DNA of 64,000 nucleotides from Rhynchonema sp. JSB1_4 (Eukaryota; Nematoda; Chromadorea; Monhysterida; Xyalidae), in contig JASAMV010006714.1 of assembly GCA_030248065.1 (NCBI GenBank), forward strand, positions 89,176 to 153,175, in the 5' to 3' direction. Positions 46,698-55,938 of this stretch are shown piece after piece. The translations under genes and the position numbers were made by a program. Positions within the stretch are counted from its first letter, which is position 1. The number at the start of each line of letters is the position of its first letter. Below the pieces are notes generated by a model that was not told the DNA's origin, made no database searches, and saw nothing but the letters and a program-made list of their open reading frames with translations.

Positions 46698-47178
46698 CAG
46701 TGTAGTGGCAGGCAAATGGTTGCAAGGTACCCTTGGGGGGGGGGATGGATCCACATGGTTGCAAGGTACCCCCCCAGTGTAGTGGCAGGCAGATGGTTGC
46801 AAGGTACCCCCCTACCCAGCCTCCAGAAGGTTGCAAGGTACCCCTGGGGTCCGAAAAAAGGGTGTTTTTTGCATGCTTTTTTCTGCAAAATTGGCCGAAA
46901 AAATGGTACTTTTTTGCATTTTGGCCGAAAATTTGCCCAAAATAGCTATTATATGGAGGTTTGCGCTCGGAGCGCGCGATTTTTGGGGTTTTGAGGTCGA
47001 AAAACACCCATTTTTGCCTATAAAAACCATAAATTTATGGTTGCAAGGTACCCTCCGGGGTGGTTGCAAGGTACCTACCCTTCCCCCCCCATCCCCCCCC
47101 AAGGGGTGGTTGCAAGGTACCTACTCCTTAGGGGGGGGAATCCCCCCCCCCCCATCCCCCCCCCCAGCCACTACACTG
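46698..47178. mobile_element. CAGTGTAGTGGC element with 'ggttgcaaggtacc' phrase
   Basis: TIR CAGTGTAGTGGC / GCCACTACACTG and a perfect 8-bp duplication CCCAATAC, itself part of the interrupted satellite. ATGGTTGCAAGGTACC recurs about seven times. The core includes GCTCGGAGCGCGCG and GCCGAAAA words similar to the other families. Confidence 0.9.
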
Positions 47179-47446
47179 CCCAATACCCAATACCAATACC
47201 AACCCAATACCCAATACTCAATACCAATACCAGCCCAATACCAAACCCAATACCAGGCACTTCAGTAGTATTGATCTGGTATTGGGTACCGGTATTGGTA
47301 TTGGGTCTCTGGTATTGGGTCACCAATTTGGTATTGGTATTGGGTATTGGGTATTGGTACAGGGCCGGTATTGGTATTGGGTATTGGTATTGGGTGTCAA
47401 AAGTGGTATTGTGCCCAGGCCTAAGACCGACCAACCCATATTCCAG

Positions 47447-47674
47447 TGCATTGACATTGTGGCGGACGGCGCTCTCATTGAACTGCTGCAATCCACCCGT
47501 CGCCGTTGTGGCCAACTTTTTACGACCCATTTAATTGATAGGCTGTCGCCTGTGCAAAACACGGTGACGGACGTCGTTGATTTTTTTCGGAAGCGAAAGC
47601 GAAAGCGACAATCGAGTGAAAAAAATGGTTGTGAGAGAATTGATAATGCGGAGGACGAGGTGGTTCGCACATGA
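47447..47674 (+). CDS. Candidate terminal exon, basic C-terminus
   Basis: After an acceptor-like ATTCCAG at 47446, one frame runs 75 codons to TGA. It contains an amphipathic stretch (GALIELLQSTRRRCG, LIDRLSPVQNTVTDVVDFF), then RKRKRKR, a plausible nuclear localisation signal, and an acidic tail. I do not recognise it. It starts 25 bases after a satellite block, and upstream exons were not found. It may be the end of a gene disrupted by repeats, or a chance frame. Confidence 0.3.
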   Translation, partial: CIDIVADGALIELLQSTRRRCGQLFTTHLIDRLSPVQNTVTDVVDFFRKRKRKRQSSEKNGCERIDNAEDEVVRT

Positions 47675-47715
47675 CACCGTTTTATTCGACTGACGATAGG
47701 TGTCAGTTTCAGGTA

Positions 47716-48017
47716 AAGGCAGTCTACGGGAGGTTGTCACTCAGTCCCCGAATACCATAACCCACCGTAATTTTGATCTGCAAAGATCGTGTCGAGTCGA
47801 GACCCTTTTGTTTTTTATCTATGTTTTGCGTGTTAGCGCCAACACCAACCAACATTTCGAAGTTTTGTTGATCGCCGCGCACGATGACAATTTCCAGCTT
47901 GCTGCCGCTAATACACGTGTCGATAAGCAGCGATCAGCATGGGTCTCGCAACGATCTCGCTTGCGGTGGGTTACGGTATTCGGGGCTGAGTGACAACCTC
48001 CCGTAGACTGCCTTTAT
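47716..48017. mobile_element. MITE 'AAAGGCAGTCTACGGGAGG', copy 1
   Basis: TIRs of about 50 bp: AAAGGCAGTCTACGGGAGG, TTGTCACTCAG, CCCCGAATACC at the left, complemented at 47960-48017. TA dinucleotides flank it. The centre is unique (CACCAACCAAC, GATCGCCGCGCACGATGACAA) and non-coding. Confidence 0.85.
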
Positions 48018-48239
48018 ATGCACGTTTTTTGTGAGACCCAAATGGACGCGGTTTACAGAAACTGAATCACAAAAACATAAACATGGTTCCCAAGAAAATT
48101 TTGCAAATTTTGGCTATTTTAGACGATTTTTTGCTTTGACCCCAAAGTCGGGCCGGGCCGGACCGCGAATTTGGACTTTTTAATTGGGACTGGACGGGCC
48201 GGGCCGGAGTTTTGGTCTGTCGGGCCGAGCCGATCCTAA

Positions 48240-48515
48240 TCTCTGGTTGTCACCCAGCTCCCGAATACCGTAATCGTGATATGCAAGGATCGTTGCGAGA
48301 TCAAAACTCATCGCAGCCTATTATAAAATTACACATGTAATGGCGGCTGCAAGCTGAAAATGGTCATCGTGAGTGTCGCTCATCAAAACCTCGAGAGAAT
48401 TGGTTGGTGTTGGTGCCAACACGCAAAACATAGATAAAAACAAAAGTGGTCTCACAAGAATCTTTGCACGTCACGATTACGGTGGGTTACGGTACTCGGG
48501 GCTGAGTCACAATCG
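48240..48515. mobile_element. MITE of the AAAGGCAGTCTACGG family, copy 2 (end-trimmed)
   Basis: Shares GTTGTCACCCAGCTCCCGAA at the left and GGTACTCGGGGCTGAGTCAC at the right with copy 1. The outermost bases are diverged or missing. It is preceded by GGGCCGGGCCGGA phrase sequence at 48150-48210. Confidence 0.7.
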
Positions 48516-48971
48516 GGTACTTTGATCTTTGACCGTGAGCTTGACTTTGTTTTGTGAATTCCATCTGATCCATCTGCGTATTTCGGACAACATGCGCGGG
48601 CCAAATTTCAACGAGCACACTCCATGGCTGGCTGCGTCATAGCGTGCACGCGCGACCGAGGTATAATACATGCCGAAGTATAATTTCATACAAAGTGGCA
48701 TTTGGAACGCTTGAAACTTTTATTCCATGCCCAGGTCCGAATAGTCCTTCAACGAAGTGCTTATTGAATACTGGAAATTTTCGGGACGCACCAAAAGGTA
48801 TAAATCCGAAGTCATTCCTGGCGAATGTACAAGGAATTGTGACCGTACGCAAAAACTAGCCCGAACATCTGATTCAGCGCTTAAACAGACCCAAAAAAAA
48901 CCAATTTTGAGCGAAATCGGTGTCATCCCCAATCATTGGTTTTCTCCTTTAAAAGGGGCCTTTCGGGAAGT
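48516..48971. other. Unassigned sequence left of a large inverted repeat
   Basis: Minus-strand frames at 48507-48701 and 48720-48932 are open for 64-70 codons but have no recognisable motif or clear splice links. Confidence 0.3.
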
Positions 48972-50320
48972 CGGCCAAGACGTAGGGCCGGTCAAGACGT
49001 AGGGTTCGGCGACACGTAGGGTTGGACAAGACGTAGGGTACAAGCGGCAAGACGTAGGGTTCACTGGACAACACGTAGGGTTCACTGGTCAAGACGTAGG
49101 GTTCATGAAATGCAAAAAGTTTGAAAAGTGGTAGGAATCTGCCATGCATGGAGATGTATTACCGTGGTTCAGTGCATGGCATTCACCCACTCTGTTTCAA
49201 GTCATATTGAGCATGGGATATGCACGATTGGACCGTTTTATCCGAAACATCGCAAGTTGTCAAAAATATGACATATACCCCTTACAAGGTAAATGTTCAA
49301 TTAGCAAGCACGCAAGCTGAAATGAAGCTGGCACGAGCGTACCTTCACCGACGTCAACCATTCAGGTACCAAACAATTCCGGCTGCGATGCTGAACACAT
49401 TGGTTGTACTCATTTCACGGTTGCTTAAAGTTTCGTTGGTCAAATGAGCGGTATACGCCCATGTGCACCTGACATGGTACATACATACTGTACATATACA
49501 TATATGTACGTCAGCTGCGCGCATGTGCACGTGCCCTGGCACATATGTATAGGCAATCCACCAGCTCATGGCACTCGCACACACAGGCTGCATGCTGCAT
49601 TACTGCCGTCAATGAATGCATCTATTCTCTGCAGTTATCCGTTGAAACATCCCCAAATTTTGCAACTGTGCAGAAAAGTGTTATGGCAAGCAGCAAATGA
49701 AAACCGGATAAATTAAAAAGCGGTCATCAAAGTATGACACTCGCTCAAAGTGTACATTTTGTTTAGAAATAGGCGTGTGCGGCCGTGTGCTGCTGCATGC
49801 GCTGTGTGTACAAAAAGTGCCATGAGCCGATGGATTGCCCATACATACATATATGTTGTGACCTTGTTCTGTTACTGGTACTTTATATTCGCACATGCAC
49901 ACTTTATCTGATAATATAAATGGCTTTACAGCAACAAGTAACAAGTATTGCACCGTATCATGTAAAGCGAAACCACTCAGAAAATACACAAACCCCCGTG
50001 ATGTGCACATTGGCGTACCCGTGCGAACGTTGATATCAAGCACAAATGAATAAATGACATCAGACAGATGGCATAAAGCCAGAAAACAAGAAATTTGAAA
50101 ATTCAAGTGGACAGGACAAGTAGTAAAGGTGACAGAGACCCCAAAATGTGCGTAAAAGTATGTAATATGTTCACTGTATGTACATACATATTCAGGATGC
50201 AACAAAATTAGACAAAATGTACGGCTCCACAACAAAAAAATCAGAAAATATGAGCTGTATCATCAAATGCAGGAACAACGCGAGTAAAGCAATCTCACCA
50301 AAATAAAATAATAATCCATT

Positions 50321-50515
50321 TCACAAGTCTAAATACAAAGCCTCATTGGGATGCGCAATTGGGGAGCGCAATGTGTCAACTGAAGAGAGCGACGGCGAAC
50401 CATGTGAATGCATAAATCTGGGATCGCGAATCAAAACATCATTCTGTTCGTCGTTCAAAACGAATACATCATGACGGCGGTGGGCGGCGCCGTTCGGTAG
50501 GGGCGTTGACGTAGC
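50321..50515 (-). CDS. Candidate terminal exon, unknown protein
   Basis: After the acceptor TTCTATTCAG, a 64-codon frame runs to TGA. It is polar, with FVLNDEQNDVLIRDPRF, SPSLSSVDTLRSP and the end NEALYLDL. It looks more protein-like than its surroundings, but no upstream exon could be joined in frame with confidence, and no family is recognised. Confidence 0.3.
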   Translation of the reverse strand, partial: ATSTPLPNGAAHRRHDVFVLNDEQNDVLIRDPRFMHSHGSPSLSSVDTLRSPIAHPNEALYLDL

Positions 50516-51161
50516 CTGAATAGAAAAGGGCAAAATTGAACGGTACAGTGACAGTTCGTTTCAGTAACTTCATCGAAGAACAACGTACCGGCTGTGCACC
50601 TGATGTTTCACGCATTGAGTAGCTGTGCAGATTTACAGCGATCAGTTTCAACCGGTGCTGGACCGAAGTCCGATTCGGGATCGAAGCATCGCTTGGCGCG
50701 CCTCATTGCTGCCAAAAATACAACAAAGCAAAGGAAACTGTTAACACGCGCACACGCAACTGAATATGATTCTGAACAATGTACAGCACACTGTTTGAAG
50801 GTGCCGCCGTATAATGTTGCACAACCATCAGCTGTGGTTTGGTTTCACTGCGGCGCCCTTTCATTGTCTGGTGCACGTATGCCAGCGTGCACCTGACGTA
50901 TATACTGTATGTATACATAGATTGGTAGAGTGTGGGTACATGTCGACACGTGATAACAGACCAAGGTCACAACACATACCGACATACAGAGTATATGTAC
51001 ATATGTACATATGTATGTATGTACCATGTCAGGTGCACATGGGCGTATACCTCTCATTTGACCAACGAAACTTTAAGCAACCGTGAAATGAGTACAACCA
51101 ATGTGTTCAGCATCGCAGCCGGAATTGTTTGGTACCTGAATGGTTGGCGTCGGTGAAGGTA

Positions 51162-51488
51162 TAGTCCATCCACCAGCTCATGGCACTTTGTGTTGCTGCT
51201 GGCCGACTTGTTCCCTTCCTCCACGTTCTAATGAAAGAGAAATTGAGTTTCCGAAAAAAATTATTTTTGCTCCTAAATTGCTGTCTTTATGAAATCGACG
51301 TGTTTTATAGATTTTAATTTAATTTAATTTTAAAATTGATCGAATTCAATCATTTTCGACACATTTTATTATTTTTTTTAGTTTTTTGCAAAATCGCTCA
51401 CACTCGATTTCTCTTTCATTAGAACGTGGAGGAAGGGACCAAACCAGCCAGCAGCAACACAAAGTGCCATGAGCTGGTGGACGGACTA
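51162..51488. mobile_element. Palindromic TA-target MITE, copy C, with empty site in window
   Basis: TAGTCCATCCACCAGCTCATG to its complement, flanked by TA on both sides. The corresponding uninterrupted sequence is at about 49336-49350 (CGAGCGTACCTTCACCG) in the other arm of the inverted repeat. Target TA and its duplication are therefore shown directly. Confidence 0.92.
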
Positions 51489-51954
51489 TACGCTCGTGCC
51501 AGCTTCATTTCAACTTGCGTGCTTGCTAATTGAACATTTACCTTGTAAGGGGTATATGTCATATTTTTGACAACTTGCGATGTTTCGGATAAAACGGTCC
51601 AATCGTGCATATCCCATGCTCAATATGACTTGAAACAGAGTGGGTGAATGCCATGCACTGAACCACGGTAATACATCTCCATGCATGGCAGATTCCTACC
51701 ACTTTTCAAACTTTTTGCATTTCATGAACCCTACGTCTTGACCAGTGAACCCTACGTGTTGTCCAGTGAACCCTACGTCTTGCCGCTTGTACCCTACGTC
51801 TTGTCCAACCCTACGTGTCGCCGAACCTTACGTCTTGACCGGCCCTACGTCTTGGCCAGGTACCGCCTTTCGCATTTCAAACTGTCGTCAATCTTTGCAC
51901 GCATTTGAATATTGTTCAGGGCGTTATTAAACTCTCACGCACAAAGAAACCCAA

Positions 51955-52425
51955 TCTGCAGCATGCGGCCAGGAGATGCACATAAAGAGGAACATCCGGC
52001 GGGGAACAAAGTGTGCCGCGGACCAGCCCAATTTCTACCTGCGCATTCAGGCAAACTGCTTGATCAAAAAGGTGTCAAGGCGAATGAGTGTTTCGCATGG
52101 AAAGTTGCCATACCGCTAACTATGGAATTTCGCTTTTCTTTTTATTTCGAATTTCAACGAATTGTTCCAGCGTGACAAGCAGACCTTGAAACATTTAGCA
52201 GCCAAGCATGAACAATTTGCTGCAATTCGAAATAGAAAGCAAAGCGAAATTCGGTAGTGAGGCAGGGCGGCAGGGGAAATAGTGCGAAACATTGTGTGCC
52301 TTGACCGCCCTTGTCATCAGGCGGCGAGTTGCCTGAATGCGCACGTAGAAATTGGGCTGGTTCCCGGATGTTCTTCTTGAAGGGCATCTCCTGGCTGCAT
52401 GCTGAACGTTAGACCTCCGGCGTGT
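51955..52425. repeat. Second inverted repeat (about 200-bp arms)
   Basis: 51960-52170 and 52200-52420 are near reverse complements, both containing AGCCCAATTTCTAC or its complement. One frame in each arm reads QPNFY(L/V)RIQA, so the arm may derive from a coding sequence. Neither arm has an intact gene. Confidence 0.65.
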
Positions 52426-52524
52426 TTGACTTGTGACGCCTTGACCACTGTCTAAACACATGCGAGGTTTGAAGGGGGGTTTGAAATTGCGAAAGGCCCC
52501 CCTTTAAACAAACACCTTCCAAAG

Positions 52525-52647
52525 ATGGTTGCCGCTAAAGATGACAAAGAACAAATCGACACCGCATTTGGATTCCCAGAGCAAAAGTACCCCCTCCTCA
52601 GACAAATCTTTTACCGTGCGACACCCATTCTCCGACCCATTGAACAG
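52525..52647 (+). CDS. Candidate first exon, unknown protein
   Basis: ATG in a fair context (CAAAGATGGTT) opens a 41-codon frame: MVAAKDDKEQIDTAFGF, then PEQKYPLLRQIFYRATPILR. It ends at a donor GTAAAT in phase 0. The sequence looks protein-like but no continuation exon was found, and the gene is not recognised. Confidence 0.3.
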
Positions 52648-53568
52648 GTAAATCCGGCAGAATTTCGCCGTAAACCTGCCGCTGACCAAAGCAGACCTGA
52701 TGCTAATGTTTACGTGGGATAATTTCTCTACGGGTCGCTGTTTTTTCTTATCATCATGCTGTTGTCTAATTATCTGTCTCTGTGAGTCACCTGGCCACAA
52801 CACTTGCGTCACGAGCGGCGTACCCCTATTGAGACGATAAAACTGCCGGAGAAGTCCGAACAAGCCTTCTTTTTCAGTGGTATAACACGACAGCTATGTA
52901 GTGCTATTGTGTTTTCCACACAGGAGGGCAGGGTTTTGTTTGGAACTGTTTCCGATGAAAAGCTTGTCGTACTTGGGGAAAACACTTTTCCAAAAAAATA
53001 GCCAAAAAAGAAAAGATTTGCTTTACAAAATAGGGCATAAACGGATCAATTTCGCTCATTATCCAACAAAAATTGGGCTGAGATCAAATTATACTGGTGC
53101 GTAGAAATTCATCCAGGCGATTGTGATAACATTCTGCAACGTTAGCAATGATTTCCAATGTCAAAAACCTACTTACATACTGTACTGGTCTGATTGATGT
53201 CCAGAGTCCAGGGGTTTTATGGGAAAAACCAAGGCAGCTAAAAACTAATTGGCTAATCCAATAACTGTAAGCTAAACATTTGACCGTAATCCCGTGCCCT
53301 AAAAAGTCTCTAAAGTTGACATTCTTTTGTCCTCATTAAGACACCGACTGGTCTGCTGCGACACACACAAGAAGGCTTGCGCCCGTATTTACAGCCAGCA
53401 GCCGGAATTAATGAGGATATCCACCAATTAGGAAGAGGTTGTTGTTGATTAGCTTGATGAATTTCCCTACAAAAAGAAACGAAGTTAGCTTGGGTCCTGA
53501 TCCATCACAAAACCGACTGAAACCGAGAGTGTCTTGTTGCCTGTGTTCCATTTTTCTGGTGTCTGGAG

Positions 53569-54294
53569 CAGTGTTCGAACGGGATTCATTTTTAACCCCG
53601 GGATCGGGATCGCGATTGGGATCAAGAAAGTGTCGGCATCGGGATCGGGATCGGGGTTGACCAGATAGTCCATAAGCAACTAGACAACCATGAAACATGT
53701 TTATCACTCATGAATAAACACCCGGAACAGTGACTAAGCCGAGTCGAGAATAGTTGATGACGGATAAGTTCAAAGATCATAATCAGTGGCAAAGCCTTTG
53801 ACAAAAGGACAAGCATTTCACCATTTTCTGATTTCAAGAGGTATCTTTTGTCGTTAAACAAATCAGCCGCACTTGAAATGAGCTGTTCAGAAGGAACGCT
53901 CGTAGACGGAGCGCTTAGATTTGGAAGCTACTCGTGCCAGTCGCTGAAACTTCGTCTCATTTGTTGCCCACCACATGACACATAACATTTCCTCGAAGCT
54001 GAGTCCTTTCGTTCGATGCAATTTTGTGTAACCGTCCAGTTCAAGCTCGACTTGTTCGCGATTGTTGGTGCTTGCGGTTCCATCACGCAAACGGAGTGCA
54101 GCATTTCCCACCTCTTAGAACAGCTTGGTGAATTATGATTTCCCTTTTTACTTTCTGTTCTCAAAACTTATTCCCGATCCGGTAGTTTTTTTGGGCGGGA
54201 TCGGGTTGACTTTTTCAAAATGGCGGGTTCTGGATCGGGTTCAGAAAAAGGCTCGGGATCCCGGGATCGGAATCGGGATACCGTTCGAACACTG
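53569..54294. mobile_element. hAT element relic with CAGTGTTCGAACGGG ends
   Basis: TIR CAGTGTTCGAACGG at the left and its complement at the right. Flanks GTCTGGAG and CTCTAGAG are a 6-of-8 duplication. GGGATCGGGATC phrases fill both subterminal regions. Inside, on the minus strand, is a hAT transposase C-terminal fragment. This is the only coding link between phrase-type elements and hAT in the window. Confidence 0.75.
53887..54111 (-). pseudogene. hAT transposase C-terminal dimerisation fragment
   Basis: About 74 codons. It carries FEEMLCVMWWATNETKFQRL followed by ARVASKSKRSVYERSF, matching the hAT dimerisation consensus (WW..N...FP.LA..A......S..ER.FS). The catalytic domain is missing, so it is a broken copy and not an active enzyme. 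Confidence 0.75.
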
Positions 54295-54783
54295 CTCTAG
54301 AGTAATGTTCGAATCCCGAATCCCGAATCCGGTCCCGAATTCAGCATATTGACGGGGTTTTTGATCCTGATCCCAAGACTTCAAAAATTAAGCCCGAATC
54401 CCAAATCCCGATCCCGAGACTTCAAAAATTAATCCGGAATCTCGATCCCGAGAGCTCAATCCCGATCCTGATCCCGAACATTTTTTTAATTTGCCAAATC
54501 CCGAAAATTTCTGTAAATGCAAATAATACACTGACGGGCGTTAGTTTTTTCAAATAACCAAGTTTAATTCTGAGTGCAGTAATGTTGGTCTGTTTCGCCC
54601 TGCTTTCGCGGAAAAACAAGACTCCACGGCTTGTCAATGCGTCGTGTGGGTGCATCGAGGTCACAAATAATCAAAGTGTTTGAGTAAGCCGACAAGTGTT
54701 TCAGCAGCTTATTATCTGAATTTGGGTGTATTTGAACAGTAAATCTAATTTGTTCGATCGTCGATTATTGTATCTGGTGTCAC

Positions 54784-55546
54784 CAGGGTTGGATTAAAAA
54801 AAGTAAAAATTTTTTTGTAAAAAAAAATTTTTTTTTAAAAAAAAGTTGGCCACTTTTTTTATTTTAAAATTTTTAAAAGTAAGTCCACTTTTTTTATTAT
54901 TTTTTCCCTTTTTTTCGTTATTTTCTCACTTTTTTAAGGTAAAAATGTATGTTTTCATGCGTTTTATTGCTCATCATTCTCAAAAAATCGCCTGCGGCGC
55001 TTATATTTCAGTTTAAAATGGCGTTGTAATGGACTCATACAGTTCCCCAACAATCGCTGCACGTATAATATAGGACACCCCATACCGTATACTGTGCAGT
55101 TATTGAGCTATCGACGTAAGCTATCGACAGACTCCACTTTGCTCGCCTATTTGCAGTTGTGTGGATTTGTCATTTGTTGCTTTTGTCACACAACATGAGT
55201 GTGGTGTAACTCTTTATCTCTCTTCAAATTTATCCCCAAATTCACAAACAGAAGGTTGGTCTTCCCTTTGTCACATATGCCCACAGAGTTACCTTCGGGC
55301 GGGTTCTCAAAGTTATGACCAAATGGGCTAGATCGCAGGTGTCGACATAAACATGCAAGTCAGTGGAGAAGTTCTCTTTAGTGTCCCTCAAAACATACCT
55401 AAGTAACATGATTTCAGAAATTTCATTTTTCTAGAAACCAATTTTTTGGGGGTCCGGAATAAAAAAAAGTGATTTTTAAAAAAAATTTTAAAAAGTTTTT
55501 TTTTTAAAAAAAGTTCGATAATAAAAATTTTTTTAATCGAACCCTG
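54784..55546. mobile_element. hAT-like MITE, CAGGGTTGGATT family, copy 2
   Basis: Perfect 8-bp duplication GGTGTCAC (54776-54783, 55547-55554). Core nearly identical to 32200-32690, differing by a few substitutions and short indels. A/T homopolymer-like subterminal regions on both sides. No coding capacity. Confidence 0.92.
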
Positions 55547-55938
55547 GGTGTCACAGAGCAACAGCCACCGCGGTCCATATCAGGACTTGGATCGCATCGA
55601 TGTCACGATACGATATAGCGACGTGGGGCAAGTCACAAAAGTGACTTACCATCGTGTCTTCGCGTTTCTTGCGCGTTTTGGAGACAAATTTGGTTAATCA
55701 TCATCGAATCCGGGACGTTTTAAAAAACGTGTTTGAAACTTTTTTCCAACCCTCCCTGGATATCTCATCCCGCGAATAATCGTCTTTATTACCCACTATA
55801 CTTTCAAATTCCCAAATATATTTGTTGTGTATCCACGAAAACTATTGGTTATTATTATTTTGATGACACGATAAATATTACTACGAAATGGATTTCCGAA
55901 ATGTGCAGTAAAATTGGAGTTGCCAGAAAAAAGTCAGC

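Larger units (their letters stand above)
48972..51857. repeat. Large inverted repeat with about 0.5-kb arms
   Basis: 48972-49495 and 51010-51857 are reverse complements, apart from a 327-bp MITE inserted only in the right arm. Each outer arm holds six or seven copies of a 'caagacgtagggtt' minisatellite. A 75-codon frame (49220-49447) is partly retained in both arms, but in the right arm the MITE truncates it. The spacer includes a related MITE pair at about 49551-49843 and a candidate exon at 50321-50515. Confidence 0.85.

Noticed and set aside
42672..47534. Many IGIGYWVLVLVLG-type open frames
   Set aside because: Translations of the tattgg satellite. Low complexity, present on both strands, no start or splice context.
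49220..49447. 75-codon frame in the left arm of the inverted repeat as a gene
   Set aside because: The right-arm copy is interrupted by a MITE, the frame has no domain, and it sits within repetitive sequence. More likely part of a repeat.
52504..52863. 120-codon minus-strand frame
   Set aside because: No recognisable motif; it overlaps the more protein-like plus exon and lacks splice links.
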